Shown: positions 47,630 through 57,331 of the stretch, piece after piece
Layout: each line of letters starts with the position of its first letter
How positions within the stretch are numbered: the first letter of the stretch is position 1
Assembly: GCF_000750635.1 (NCBI RefSeq)
Contig: NZ_CCDM010000002.1
Span: forward strand, 806,001 to 870,000
Length of the DNA: 64,000 nt
From: Oceanobacillus jeddahensis
GTDB lineage: Bacteria > Bacillota > Bacilli > Bacillales > Amphibacillaceae
Direction of reading: 5' to 3'
Made by a program: the position numbers and the translations under genes
Notes under the pieces: model-generated
The model's input: only the letters and a program-made list of their open reading frames with translations
What the model was told of the DNA's origin: nothing
Databases searched by the model: none

Positions 47630-48568
47630 ATGGAAACAATTGAATTATCCTATCCGCATACATTAAGTAAAGAGGATTTACCAGAGACAGTCAGCGCCAT
47701 TGGCTTTTTTGATGGAATTCATAAAGGACATCAAAGGGTCATCCAGCAAGCTGTCGATAAAGCGAAGCAAAAGAATATGGAAAGTGCTGTTATCACTTTT
47801 TTTCCGCACCCCTCTGTTGTGTTAAGGAAAGATACTCAGCATGTTAAGTACATAACGATATCTTCGGAAAAGCAAGCAATACTGGATGATCTCCAAGTAG
47901 ACCGTTTATATATTATCCAATTTAATCAAGATCTTTCTAAACTCAGTCCGCAAGAATTTATTGATCACTTTATTATTGGGTTAAATATTAAACATCTTGT
48001 GGCAGGGTTTGATTATTCTTTTGGACACAAAGGGCAAGGGAAAATGGCAGATATGCAGGACTATGCAAGGGATGTATTCACTTGGGAAACGATCGGTAAA
48101 GTTACTTTAGAAAAAGAAAAGATCAGCTCTACCCGAATTAGAGCTGCATTGGCCACTGGAGATATGGAGCAAGTAGAACAGTTGCTAGGCAGGACATTTA
48201 AAACAACTGGGTTGGTTGTAAAAGGGGCAAGCCGTGGGCGTGAATTAGGTTACCCAACAGCAAACTTAGCTATATCCAAAGATGCTTTGCTGCCAAAACA
48301 AGGCGTATATGCTACTCGTGTTTATTATAAGGGCGAAGTATATGGAGGAATGGCGAATATTGGGACGAACCCAACATTTACAGACGAGATAGAAGATATG
48401 TCTGTGGAAGTTTTTTTATTTGATTTTGACGGTGATTTATATGGAGAAGAATTAATGATAGAATGGTTATCTTATACAAGAGAAGAAATAAAATTCGACT
48501 CCAAAGAAGCTTTAATTGAACGAATGCAACAAGATGAGCAGGAAATTAGAGCTTATTTACAGGCTTAG
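47630..48568 (+). CDS. ribF: Bifunctional riboflavin kinase/FAD synthetase RibF
   Basis: RibF makes FMN and then FAD. The 312-residue product has an N-terminal adenylyltransferase domain (GFFDGIHKGHQRVIQ, with the ISSTRIRAAL motif) and a C-terminal riboflavin kinase (GRELGYPTANLAI; MANIGTNPTF). SD is weak (GTGCAGGTG). It follows truB at 25 bases, the normal arrangement. Confidence 0.97.
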   Translation: METIELSYPHTLSKEDLPETVSAIGFFDGIHKGHQRVIQQAVDKAKQKNMESAVITFFPHPSVVLRKDTQHVKYITISSEKQAILDDLQVDRLYIIQFNQDLSKLSPQEFIDHFIIGLNIKHLVAGFDYSFGHKGQGKMADMQDYARDVFTWETIGKVTLEKEKISSTRIRAALATGDMEQVEQLLGRTFKTTGLVVKGASRGRELGYPTANLAISKDALLPKQGVYATRVYYKGEVYGGMANIGTNPTFTDEIEDMSVEVFLFDFDGDLYGEELMIEWLSYTREEIKFDSKEALIERMQQDEQEIRAYLQA

Positions 48569-48625
48569 AAAGTATAATGAATTGAAGGAATGCAAGTCTT
48601 TCTAAACAAATAGATAAACTTATAC

Positions 48626-48654
48626 TTGATTTTTTTCTTCAAAAACGCTATTCT
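48626..48654 (+). promoter_or_regulatory. Sigma-A promoter of rpsO
   Basis: TTGATT (48626-48631), a 17-base spacer and TATTCT (48649-48654). Confidence 0.6.
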
Positions 48655-48659
48655 TATAT

Positions 48660-48735
48660 TTGTACAACCATCGCTTGGCATCACGTAACTCCGACGTATG
48701 CTAGGGGATTGGGGATAACAAAAATTATTTTGGAG
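48660..48735 (+). promoter_or_regulatory. Candidate S15-binding leader of rpsO
   Basis: The short leader contains GCATCACGT pairing with ACGTATGC (one bulged C) around AACTCCG, followed by GGGGATTGGGG. S15 represses its own mRNA through leader structures in Bacillaceae (established for Geobacillus). The folding seen here is compatible but unproven. Confidence 0.4.
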
Positions 48736-48743
48736 GTGCCAAC

Positions 48744-49013
48744 ATGGCAATTACACAAGAACGTAAGAACGAAATTATTAATGAGTATAAGGTTCACGAC
48801 ACAGATACTGGATCTCCAGAGGTTCAGATTGCTGTCTTAACTGCAGAAATTACTGCACTAAATGAACATTTACGTACGCATAAAAAAGACCACCATTCAC
48901 GTCGCGGTCTTTTGAAAATGGTAGGTAAACGTCGTAACTTATTAACTTACCTACGTAATAAAGATGTTACTCGTTATCGTGAATTAATCAAAAAACTTGG
49001 TTTACGTCGTTAA
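48744..49013 (+). CDS. rpsO: 30S ribosomal protein S15
   Basis: S15 binds 16S rRNA early in platform assembly. The 89-residue product has the signature segments [20 protein letters not shown] and [31 protein letters not shown] has ideal spacing. It precedes pnp, as in most bacteria. Confidence 0.99.
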   Translation: MAITQERKNEIINEYKVHDTDTGSPEVQIAVLTAEITALNEHLRTHKKDHHSRRGLLKMVGKRRNLLTYLRNKDVTRYRELIKKLGLRR

Positions 49014-49020
49014 TAACGCA

Positions 49021-49050
49021 AAAAGCAGGAGCAATCCTGCTTTTTCTTTT
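49021..49050 (+). terminator. Terminator after rpsO
   Basis: AAAAAGCAGGA pairs with TCCTGCTTTTT around GCAA, with T-rich DNA following. A 200-base spacer with no ORF separates it from pnp. Confidence 0.9.
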
Positions 49051-49252
49051 ATGTAAAAGCAAGACAGCAATAATATAGATAGATTCTTACTCAAGCTGTA
49101 TTTTAAAAGGTAGCGATTGATTCCTGACAGGCTATCGTTTATCCTATAAAAAGAGATTCTTTTGTGAATAATATAAAATAGAAGAAAAATGTAATATATG
49201 AAGTGCTACATATATTTAAATAGCTGTAGCCTCGAAAGGAGCAACAAAACTA

Positions 49253-51367
49253 ATGGCAAATGAAAAAAAGCTATTCTCTACAGAAATTTCAGGAAAGAAA
49301 TTTACGGTTGAAGTAGGGGAGCTGGCAAAACAAGCAAATGGTGCCTGTATGATACACTATGAAGATACTTCTGTACTATCGGTAGCAACAGCTTCTAAAG
49401 AACCAAAAGATTTACCGTTCTTTCCCTTAACAGTAAACTATGAAGAACGATTATATGCAGTAGGAAAGATTCCAGGAGGATTTATTAAACGTGAAGGGCG
49501 TCCAAGTGAAAAAGCAATCTTATCTTCAAGATTGATTGACCGCCCGATTCGTCCATTATTTCCTGACGGATTCCGTAATGAAGTACAAGTAATCAGCACC
49601 GTAATGAGTGTGGATCAGGACTGTTCTTCCGAAATAGCTGCAATGATTGGTTCATCCATTGCATTGAGTATTTCGGATATTCCTTTTGAACAGCCAATCG
49701 CGGGTGTTCATGTTGGCCGTGTCGATGGGGAGTTAATTATTAACCCTACGATTGAACAAGAAGCAAAAAGCGATATTGAATTAACCGTTGCCGGAACAAA
49801 AGATGCCATTAACATGGTAGAGGCTGGCGCTGATGAAGTACCAGAGGATGTAATGCTTGAAGCAATTATGTTTGGACATGAAGAAATCAAACGTCTTGTT
49901 GCTTTCCAAGAAGAAATTGTACAGGCATTCGGTAAAGAAAAATTTGAAGTTGACATTGCAGAAACAGATGAAGAACTTGTACAAAAAGTAGAAGCAGAAG
50001 CAAAAGAAAAATTACTTGAAGCAATCCAGGTTGTTGAAAAGCATGCACGTGAAGATGCAATTGATGCAGTGAAGCAGGAAATTGTTGATAAATACGAAGA
50101 AGAAGAGGCGGAAGAAGAAACGGTTAAACAGGTTAAATCTTTATTGGATAAACTTGTGAAGGAAGAAGTGCGACGCCTTATTACCAAAGAAAAAATACGT
50201 CCGGATGGCCGTAAAGTAGATGAAATTCGTTCATTATCTTCTCGTATCCATGTGCTTCCACGTACGCACGGTTCCGGTTTGTTCACCCGTGGACAGACGC
50301 AGGCGTTAAGTGTATGCACATTAGGAGCATTAGGAGATGTGCAGATTTTAGATGGACTTGATTTAGAAGAAACAAAACGATTTATGCATCACTATAATTT
50401 CCCGCAATATAGTGTAGGAGAAACCGGCCCAATCCGTGGACCAGGCCGCCGTGAAATCGGTCATGGTGCTTTAGGAGAACGTGCATTAGAAAAAGTAATA
50501 CCAACTGAAAAAGATTTCCCGTATACGATTCGTCTTGTATCCGAAGTGCTTGAATCCAATGGTTCAACATCCCAGGCAAGTATTTGCGCAAGTACGTTAG
50601 CTATGATGGATGCAGGTGTTCCAATTAAAGCGCCGGTAGCTGGTATTGCGATGGGATTGGTTAAATCCGGAGAGGACTATACGATTCTTTCTGATATCCA
50701 AGGTATGGAAGATGCCCTTGGTGATATGGACTTTAAAGTGGCTGGTACAGAAAAAGGTGTAACAGCACTGCAAATGGATATTAAAATTGATGGTTTGTCC
50801 CGTGCGATTTTAGAAGAAGCATTAACGCAGGCGAAAAAAGGCCGTATGCATATCCTGGATTCAATGCTTCAAACGATTCAGGAACCAAAGGATGAGTTGT
50901 CTGAATACGCACCAAAAATCTTAACGATGTCAATTAATCCAGATAAAATTCGTGATGTTATTGGACCGAGCGGAAAGCAGATCAATCAAATCATTGATGA
51001 AACTGGTGTAAAAATTGATATTGAGCAGGATGGTAATGTCTTTATTTCATCTACAGACAGTGAGATGAATCAAAAAGCGAAAAAAATCATTGAAGACCTT
51101 GTACGTGAAGTTGAAGTTGGTCAATTGTATCTTGGTACCGTAAAACGTATTGAAAAATTTGGTGCGTTTGTTGAACTCTTCAAAGGAAAAGACGGATTGG
51201 TTCATATTTCAGAGCTTGCTGAGGAGCGTACAAATAAAGTAGAGGATGCTGTTTCGATTGGTGATCAAATCATGGTGAAGGTAAAAGAAATTGACCGTCA
51301 AGGAAGAATCAACCTTTCCAGAAAAGCAGTCCTGCAAGATGAAAAGAAAGAGAATGCTAAATCATAG
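49253..51367 (+). CDS. pnp: Polyribonucleotide nucleotidyltransferase (PNPase)
   Basis: PNPase degrades RNA phosphorolytically 3' to 5' and is part of the mRNA decay machinery. The 704-residue product has two RNase PH domains separated by a glutamate-rich helical linker (about 240-310), a KH domain ([20 protein letters not shown]) and a C-terminal S1 domain ([20 protein letters not shown]). SD GAAAGGAG precedes the ATG. Confidence 0.98.
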   Translation: MANEKKLFSTEISGKKFTVEVGELAKQANGACMIHYEDTSVLSVATASKEPKDLPFFPLTVNYEERLYAVGKIPGGFIKREGRPSEKAILSSRLIDRPIRPLFPDGFRNEVQVISTVMSVDQDCSSEIAAMIGSSIALSISDIPFEQPIAGVHVGRVDGELIINPTIEQEAKSDIELTVAGTKDAINMVEAGADEVPEDVMLEAIMFGHEEIKRLVAFQEEIVQAFGKEKFEVDIAETDEELVQKVEAEAKEKLLEAIQVVEKHAREDAIDAVKQEIVDKYEEEEAEEETVKQVKSLLDKLVKEEVRRLITKEKIRPDGRKVDEIRSLSSRIHVLPRTHGSGLFTRGQTQALSVCTLGALGDVQILDGLDLEETKRFMHHYNFPQYSVGETGPIRGPGRREIGHGALGERALEKVIPTEKDFPYTIRLVSEVLESNGSTSQASICASTLAMMDAGVPIKAPVAGIAMGLVKSGEDYTILSDIQGMEDALGDMDFKVAGTEKGVTALQMDIKIDGLSRAILEEALTQAKKGRMHILDSMLQTIQEPKDELSEYAPKILTMSINPDKIRDVIGPSGKQINQIIDETGVKIDIEQDGNVFISSTDSEMNQKAKKIIEDLVREVEVGQLYLGTVKRIEKFGAFVELFKGKDGLVHISELAEERTNKVEDAVSIGDQIMVKVKEIDRQGRINLSRKAVLQDEKKENAKS

Positions 51368-51411
51368 TAAGAAAAGTCACTTAATCTCGGGTAGAAAAAG
51401 ATTTCTATGAT

Positions 51412-51447
51412 AAAAAGAAGCTGGTTTTTAATTCAGTTTCTTTTTTT
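51412..51447 (+). terminator. Terminator after pnp
   Basis: AAAAAGAAGCTG pairs with CAGTTTCTTTTT (one wobble) around GTTTTTAATT, continuing into a T-run. Confidence 0.8.
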
Positions 51448-51538
51448 ATGGATAGATAAGAGGAACGGTGCCTTCCTTAAAATACATTCATACTTGTCCT
51501 TCTAAAAGCATAAAAATAGGGAGAGGGAGGGATTAAAG

Positions 51539-52492
51539 ATGAAGCGGTATTTTAAGTATGTGCATGTTCTTGTTTTTCTAATTTTAATTTTCACGGTATT
51601 TGATATACGATATAATCCTTTTCAAACTGATCCTGTGGTGATGGAGCCATCAGAAATAGAAGTAAGTGCACCAAATGATGCACTTTATATGGAAATTGAG
51701 CAAAAGAAAGACGCTTATCAAGAGGATCCAGAAAATGCTTATATAGATGAGGTTTGGAAGAAAACACCTGGACGGAATGGCTTAGAAGTGAATGTGGAAG
51801 AATCTTATCAAAAAATGAAAGAAGCAAATAAATGGGATGAAGATTTACTTGTTTTTAACGAAACTTCTCCTGATATCTTATTAGAGGATCTGGAGCCATC
51901 CCCCATTTATCGAGGAAATCCAGAAAAAGAAATGGTTTCTTTTTTAATTAATGTTTCCTGGGGAGAAGCGTATATTCCAGAAATGCTGCAAATATTAAAA
52001 GATAATCAGGTAAAAGCCAGCTTTTTTATTGAAGGCAAATGGGCGCAAAATAATTCGAGCCTTGTTAAAATGATTGAAGAGGAAGGACATGTCATTGGTA
52101 ATCATGCCTATGATCATCCAGATATGGCTGCGCTTGATAAAAGTAATGCCTATACACAAATAGAGGAAACCAATCAAATTTTAAAAACAATCACAGGGGA
52201 GCAGCCCAAATGGTTTGCACCGCCAAGTGGAAGCTATAAGGACGAAACAGTAGAAACAGCAGCAGAACTGGAAATGGAAACTATTTTATGGACAGTTGAT
52301 ACAATTGATTGGAAGAATCCTTCTGTATCTGTTATGGTTAATCGCATAGAAAATAATGTTCACCCTGGAGCGATGATTCTAATGCATCCGACGGAGGCCA
52401 GTACGAAGGCTTTGGAGCAAATGATTAACATTATCAAAGAAAAAGATTATAAAATAGGAACAGTAGAATCGTTGTTAAGTGAATCACGTTAA
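51539..52492 (+). CDS. ylxY: Polysaccharide deacetylase-like protein YlxY
   Basis: A NodB-fold protein of sporeformers, exact role unknown. The 317-residue product has an N-terminal membrane anchor (about 8-23), a charged linker and a NodB domain from about residue 137. The HxxxH metal pair is present (GNHAYDHPDM) and FAPPSGSYKDE is conserved. The usual motif-1 Asp pair (TFDDG) is replaced by INVSWGEAY, so catalytic activity is doubtful. SD GGGAGGGAGGG precedes the ATG. Confidence 0.9.
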   Translation: MKRYFKYVHVLVFLILIFTVFDIRYNPFQTDPVVMEPSEIEVSAPNDALYMEIEQKKDAYQEDPENAYIDEVWKKTPGRNGLEVNVEESYQKMKEANKWDEDLLVFNETSPDILLEDLEPSPIYRGNPEKEMVSFLINVSWGEAYIPEMLQILKDNQVKASFFIEGKWAQNNSSLVKMIEEEGHVIGNHAYDHPDMAALDKSNAYTQIEETNQILKTITGEQPKWFAPPSGSYKDETVETAAELEMETILWTVDTIDWKNPSVSVMVNRIENNVHPGAMILMHPTEASTKALEQMINIIKEKDYKIGTVESLLSESR

Positions 52493-52517
52493 GCTTAGAA
52501 ATTTAGGAGGATAAGCA

Positions 52518-53744
52518 TTGGTAGAAAAATATACAGGTAGTAATGGAGTTCGTATTGTATTAGAATCTATGCCGGCCGTTCGTTCGGTTACGATAGGGAT
52601 ATGGGTTAAAACGGGATCCAGAAATGAAACCCTCCATAATAACGGCATTTCACATTTTTTAGAGCATATGTTTTTTAAAGGAACGAAAACAAGAAGCGCA
52701 CAGGATATTGCAGAAGCATTTGATTCTATTGGTGGGCAGATTAATGCTTTTACTTCAAAAGAATATACATGTTTTTATGCGAAGGTGTTAGATACACATA
52801 AAGAATTTGCTCTGGAAATATTAGCGGATATGTTTTTTGAATCGACATTTGACGAAGAGGAAATGGAAAGAGAAAAAAAGGTTGTCTACGAAGAAATAAA
52901 AATGTGTGAAGATACACCGGATGACATCGTACATGATCTGCTGGCAGAAGCAGCGTATGGCAAGCACCCTCTCGGATATCCTATTCTCGGGACAGAAAAG
53001 CAGCTTGCGTCTTTTGATCAAAAGCAATTGCAGCAGTATGTAGAAGATAATTATACGCCGGATAATGTTGTTATTTCTGTAGCTGGTAATGTGTCCAGCT
53101 CGTTTATCAAGGATGTTGATGCTTATTTTGGATCTTTTACAAGAAATGCATCTAAGGAAACAAGAATAAAACCTGTATTTTTACAGGAAGCCATTTACCG
53201 GAGTAAAGATACCGAGCAGGCACATCTCTGCCTTGGTTACCATGGTTATGAAGTGGGAGACAAACATTTATACCCGTTATCAATCATGAATAATGTACTT
53301 GGTGGGAGCATGAGCTCACGTTTATTCCAAGAAGTACGCGAGAAAAAGGGACTTGCCTATTCCGTGTTTTCTTATCATGCCGCATTTATTGATGATGGCT
53401 TATTAACGATTTATGCTGGTACGGGCAAAGACCAGCTGGGACAATTAGAAGAAGTGATTCAGTCTACACTTCATCATTTTGTGGAACATGGCTTAACCGA
53501 AAAAGAATTACGAAACAGTAAAGAACAGATTAAAGGAAATCTTATGCTTGGGCTGGAAAGCACCAACAGCCGTATGTCACGAAATGGACGGAATGAATTG
53601 TTATTGCAAAGACATCGTTCTTTAGATGATTTGATTCAGGAGATAGATGGCATTACAAATGAGCAAATAACGGATGTTATTCAAAATGTATTAATGCAAA
53701 AGCCGTCCCGGGCATTGATTGCACCTGAAGATACTCGTAAATAA
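52518..53744 (+). CDS. mlpA: M16-family zinc protease MlpA (YmxG)
   Basis: An insulinase-like (pitrilysin) processing peptidase; in B. subtilis MlpA affects extracellular protease levels. The 408-residue product has the inverted zinc motif HFLEH at about residue 50, the downstream Glu in VVYEEIKMCED, and the C-terminal GSMSSRLFQEVREKKGLAYS. It starts with TTG behind TTAGGAGGAT. Confidence 0.94.
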   Translation: MVEKYTGSNGVRIVLESMPAVRSVTIGIWVKTGSRNETLHNNGISHFLEHMFFKGTKTRSAQDIAEAFDSIGGQINAFTSKEYTCFYAKVLDTHKEFALEILADMFFESTFDEEEMEREKKVVYEEIKMCEDTPDDIVHDLLAEAAYGKHPLGYPILGTEKQLASFDQKQLQQYVEDNYTPDNVVISVAGNVSSSFIKDVDAYFGSFTRNASKETRIKPVFLQEAIYRSKDTEQAHLCLGYHGYEVGDKHLYPLSIMNNVLGGSMSSRLFQEVREKKGLAYSVFSYHAAFIDDGLLTIYAGTGKDQLGQLEEVIQSTLHHFVEHGLTEKELRNSKEQIKGNLMLGLESTNSRMSRNGRNELLLQRHRSLDDLIQEIDGITNEQITDVIQNVLMQKPSRALIAPEDTRK

Positions 53745-53839
53745 GAGCATGTTTTCTTATTTTGGACATATAGTGTAGAAAGTGAAACTTCATTATCCTG
53801 AGGTTATCGATCTTCAGAACACAGAAAAGGAGTTTTTCT

Positions 53840-54091
53840 ATGGTACGCTTTCGCGATATGGGAGATAAGGAAATTATTAATGTAAATGAAGGAAAAAGGC
53901 TTGGTATGCTGGGACAAACAGATCTGGAAATTAATCCAAAAACAGGACAAATTGAAGCGTTTATTATTCCGAGTTATAAATGGTTCGGTCTTGTAAAAGA
54001 GGGAGAAGAAACAAAAATTCATTGGCAGTCTATTAAAAAAATAGGTACGGATATGATTATGATTGATACAGAGCTCCCTGAAGAAGGATAG
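53840..54091 (+). CDS. ymxH: PRC-barrel protein of the YlmC/YmxH family
   Basis: A small sporulation-associated family of unknown biochemical function, between mlpA and the dipicolinate synthase genes in Bacillus. The 83-residue product is a single PRC-barrel-type beta domain: NVNEGKRLGMLGQTDLEINP, then PSYKWFGLVKEGEET and HWQSIKKIGTDMIMI. SD AAAAGGAG precedes the ATG. Confidence 0.9.
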   Translation: MVRFRDMGDKEIINVNEGKRLGMLGQTDLEINPKTGQIEAFIIPSYKWFGLVKEGEETKIHWQSIKKIGTDMIMIDTELPEEG

Positions 54092-54098
54092 AAATTGG

Positions 54099-54168
54099 AA
54101 AGCTTGTTTATTTTGTTCGAAAAGGTAGTGTCATGCTTCTTTTCTTACTGGGTAAACAAGCTTTTTTT
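54099..54168 (+). terminator. Terminator after ymxH
   Basis: AAAGCTTGTTTA pairs perfectly with TAAACAAGCTTT across a large loop of about 42 bases that contains GTAGTGTCATGCTTC, followed by a T-run. The large loop is unusual. Confidence 0.7.
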
Positions 54169-54277
54169 GTCCATTATGAAAACATAAAAATGTAACCTGA
54201 AACAGCAAACTTCTAACCTGAAAATAGGTCTTCACCTTTCTTTCCTGTAAGGTTGTATTTTTATGTCTTAATTGTTC

Positions 54278-54304
54278 ACCACTGGCTTAAAAATTCATAA
54301 GCTA
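54278..54304 (+). promoter_or_regulatory. Candidate sigma-K promoter of dpaA-dpaB
   Basis: ACC at 54278-54280, a 15-base spacer and CATAAGCTA at 54296-54304, matching the sigma-K pattern (AC near -35, CATANNNTA at -10). The spoVF operon is mother-cell expressed under sigma-K in B. subtilis, which fits. Confidence 0.55.
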
Positions 54305-54351
54305 TATCGAATCATGAATACGTGAAAAGTTGTCTGGAGGTTATACGTAAA

Positions 54352-55236
54352 ATGAGTCGACGGATTGCAGTAATTGGTGGAGATGCAAGATATTTAGAGT
54401 TAATAAAAATGTTAAAAGGTAATCCTGATAATGAAGTGATTCTTTGTGGCTTCGATAAATTAGAGCAGGGCTTTACAGGTTTAAATGAATCAGCGCTGGA
54501 CGAATTGGACGTGAGCAAGTTAGATGTCGTTGTTTTGCCCATAACAGGTATAGATGCAAAAGGGAATGTAGAGACCGTTTTTACAGATAAGAAAATCCAT
54601 TTAGATGAGGCATGGTTTCGAAAATTACCTCCTGAATGTACCGTTTTTACAGGGATAACGAATGCTTACTTAACAAGCTTGGCAGAAAAAGCGGGAGTGA
54701 AATTAGTACCGTTGCTTGATCGTGATGATGTTGCTATTTATAACTCCATTCCAACGGCAGAAGGTGCCATTATGATGGCTTTTGAGCATACCGATCAGAC
54801 TGTCCATTCTTCACGGGTAATGGTGGTAGGATTTGGAAGAGTGGGTAACACAGTAGCAAATAAATTTTCTGCACTGGGAGCAAAAGTATCCGTATGTGCC
54901 AGAAGTATAAGAGATTTAGCTCGTATCACGGAAATGGGTTTACATGCAGTTCCTTTGCATGAATTAAGCAATCATGCAGACAACTGTGATATTTTAATTA
55001 ATACGATTCCAAGTTTAGTGGTAACCAAAGAAGCAATTCAAAATCTGCCGACAAATGCAGTTATCATTGATCTTGCATCAAAGCCGGGTGGAACCGATTT
55101 TGAATTTGCAAAAAAGCGGGGGATTCAAGCTATATTAGCACGCAGCTTGCCGGGGATTGTAGCACCAAGAACAGCAGGGAAAATACTTGCGAATGTGATT
55201 GAACAAATTCTGGAGGAGGAGCGTGCGTTAGAATGA
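54352..55236 (+). CDS. dpaA: Dipicolinate synthase subunit A
   Basis: DpaA (SpoVFA) with DpaB makes dipicolinic acid from dihydrodipicolinate or its hydrated form in the mother cell; DPA loads the spore core. The 294-residue product has an N-terminal domain and a Rossmann fold (VVGFGRVGNTVANKFSALGA). It ends with an acidic helix. The ATG at 54352 follows TGGAGG at 11 bases; a GTG at 54322 is in frame but lacks SD. It overlaps dpaB by four bases. Confidence 0.95.
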   Translation: MSRRIAVIGGDARYLELIKMLKGNPDNEVILCGFDKLEQGFTGLNESALDELDVSKLDVVVLPITGIDAKGNVETVFTDKKIHLDEAWFRKLPPECTVFTGITNAYLTSLAEKAGVKLVPLLDRDDVAIYNSIPTAEGAIMMAFEHTDQTVHSSRVMVVGFGRVGNTVANKFSALGAKVSVCARSIRDLARITEMGLHAVPLHELSNHADNCDILINTIPSLVVTKEAIQNLPTNAVIIDLASKPGGTDFEFAKKRGIQAILARSLPGIVAPRTAGKILANVIEQILEEERALE

Positions 55237-55838
55237 TATTCAAGGATAAGCGAATTGGCTTTGGGTTAACCGGATCGCATCATACCTTTCCTCATATTTT
55301 TCCAATCATCGAAGAACTGATTAAGCAAGGAGCAGAAGTCGTTCCGTTTATAACAGAAACAGTCCAATATACAGATACGAAACATGGAAAAGCAAAGGAT
55401 AATGTAGAGAAGCTTAAAAAAATAACCAGCCATCCTATCATTACGACCATTCCCGATGCAGAGCCTTATGGACCGGATAAACCGCTTGATGTAATGATTA
55501 TCGCACCACTTACAGGAAATTCAATGAGCAAGTTTGCAAATGCTCATACGGATAATGCAGTCTTAATGGCTGCTAAATCGACACTCCGCAATGAAAACCC
55601 AGTTTTATTAGCTTTGACAACGAATGACGCGCTTGGATTAAATGCTAAAAATTTAGCTGCACTGCTTAATGCAAAGCATATCTTTTTTGTCCCGTTCGGG
55701 CAGGATAATCCTTATCAAAAACCTTCTTCCCTTTCAGCGAATTTAAATGAATTAATTCCTGCAGCAGAGGCTGCGTTAAATGGAAAACAAATTCAGCCGA
55801 TTATTGTACCTTATTCCACGAAAAATGTGTTAAAATGA
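55233..55838 (+). CDS. dpaB: Dipicolinate synthase subunit B
   Basis: DpaB (SpoVFB) is the flavoprotein-like subunit of dipicolinate synthase. The 201-residue product has the flavoprotein start RIGFGLTGSHHTF and the LDVMIIAPLTGNSMSKFANA segment. SD GGAGGAG lies at the end of dpaA. Confidence 0.95.
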   Translation: MIFKDKRIGFGLTGSHHTFPHIFPIIEELIKQGAEVVPFITETVQYTDTKHGKAKDNVEKLKKITSHPIITTIPDAEPYGPDKPLDVMIIAPLTGNSMSKFANAHTDNAVLMAAKSTLRNENPVLLALTTNDALGLNAKNLAALLNAKHIFFVPFGQDNPYQKPSSLSANLNELIPAAEAALNGKQIQPIIVPYSTKNVLK

Positions 55839-55878
55839 AGTTTAGTTGACATTTAAATAAGTGGAGGGAGATATTGGA

Positions 55879-56931
55879 ATGGCAGAGCAACAAACATATA
55901 ATGTAGCAATTGTAGGTGCTACAGGAGCAGTAGGTCAGAAAATCAAAAAAATATTAGAAGATAAACAGTTTCCGGTAAAACAGCTGAAATTATTATCTTC
56001 CGCCCGTTCGGCAGGAAAAGAAGAAACGTTTAACGGGGAAACAATTATTGTCGAAGAAGCTGCACCTGAATCATTTGAAGGTGTAGATATTGCGTTATTT
56101 TCTGCAGGTGGTTCTATTTCTAAACAATTGGCTCCTGAAGCAGTGAAAAGAGGAGCAGTTGTTGTTGATAATACAAGTGCTTTTCGTATGGATGAAGATG
56201 TACCGCTTGTTGTGCCAGAAGTAAATCCGGAAGATATTGCGGAGCATCAAGGAATTATCGCAAATCCAAACTGTTCCACTATTCAAATGGTGGCAGCTTT
56301 AAAACCGATAAAAGATGCATTTGGAATTGGTAAGATTATTGTTTCTACCTACCAGGCAGTATCTGGTGCGGGAAATGCAGCGGTAGAAGAGTTGTATGAA
56401 CAGTCAAAAGACTATTTAGAAGGTAACGAAGTAAATGCAGAGATTTTACCGGTTAAAGGGGATAAAAAACACTACCCAATTGCGTTTAACGCATTACCGC
56501 AAATCGATGTTTTTGGAGATAATGGTTTTACGTTTGAAGAGATGAAAATGATCAATGAAACGAAAAAAATCATGCATGATGAAGCATTGAATGTAGCAGC
56601 AACTTGTGTACGTCTTCCATTTGCTACTTCTCATGCGGAAAGTGTATATATTGAAGTAGGTCAAGAAGATCTAAATGTAACAGATATTTGGAAGATATTA
56701 GAAGCAGCAGACGGGATCATCCTTCAAGATAATCCAGAGGAGCAGGAATATCCAACTCCACAATCTGCTCAAGATAAAGAGGAAGTTTTTGTAGGGCGCG
56801 TACGAAAAGATTTAGACAATCCAAAAGGCTTCCATTTATGGGTAGTCTCGGATAATTTATTAAAAGGTGCGGCCTGGAATACAGTACAAATCGCGCAAAC
56901 GTTAGTTGAACGTGGTGGGTTAAAAAAATAA
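55879..56931 (+). CDS. asd: Aspartate-semialdehyde dehydrogenase
   Basis: Asd reduces aspartyl phosphate to aspartate semialdehyde, the branch point to lysine, diaminopimelate, dipicolinate, threonine and methionine. The 350-residue product has the NADP site VAIVGATGAVGQKI, the catalytic Cys in NPNCSTIQM and the SGAGNAAVEELYEQ segment. ATG at 55879 follows GGAGGGAG; an ATG-like start at 55861 overlaps that SD. Confidence 0.97.
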   Translation: MAEQQTYNVAIVGATGAVGQKIKKILEDKQFPVKQLKLLSSARSAGKEETFNGETIIVEEAAPESFEGVDIALFSAGGSISKQLAPEAVKRGAVVVDNTSAFRMDEDVPLVVPEVNPEDIAEHQGIIANPNCSTIQMVAALKPIKDAFGIGKIIVSTYQAVSGAGNAAVEELYEQSKDYLEGNEVNAEILPVKGDKKHYPIAFNALPQIDVFGDNGFTFEEMKMINETKKIMHDEALNVAATCVRLPFATSHAESVYIEVGQEDLNVTDIWKILEAADGIILQDNPEEQEYPTPQSAQDKEEVFVGRVRKDLDNPKGFHLWVVSDNLLKGAAWNTVQIAQTLVERGGLKK

Positions 56932-57009
56932 TGATTTCCAGTTATTCATAACGTATACTTTGAATATGGGTTCAAGAAGGTTGAAAAATAGAAGTTTCTT
57001 TATTTGTGC

Positions 57010-57215
57010 GTGTTCAAAAAGACCGATAAATAGGACCAAGTCGGCTAAGTTCGCGACGTCCTGTCGCAACGCCGACACTAGCACGTCCTGTGCGTCGAAA
57101 GTTCAAGGCGACGAGTTATTTCCGAACGGAGCGTATGCTTTATAATACGTGAGTATCGGAAAAAAACGTCAACGCAGAAATTCACCGTGTCATTTTTATT
57201 GGACTTTTTGAACAC
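57010..57215. mobile_element. Small MITE-like element (206 bp) between asd and dapG
   Basis: Terminal inverted repeats: GTGTTCAAAAAGACCGATAA at the left and, reverse-complemented, GTGTTCAAAAAGTCCAATAA at the right, differing at two positions. The GC-rich interior carries GTCGCAACGCCGACACTAGC and CACGTCCTGTGCGTCGAAA, a module also found in the large element near 46.6 kb. There is no credible ORF and no clear target duplication. It splits asd from dapG, normally adjacent. Confidence 0.7.
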
Positions 57216-57331
57216 CCTCTATTTGAACCAATATTTTTGTATCCTTCATGGGCCCATTTTAAAAATAATGGTGTAATCAATCTAATAGACATCCAGAGTT
57301 TAACTTCTTGGATAGTGTTGAGGTGTTCATA

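Noticed and set aside
49708..50319. 203-codon antisense ORF within pnp
   Set aside because: Serine-rich shadow of the Glu/Lys codons of pnp; no ribosome site and no family.
56960..57145. 61-codon ORF between asd and dapG
   Set aside because: Crosses the left end of the 206 bp inverted-repeat element; no SD.
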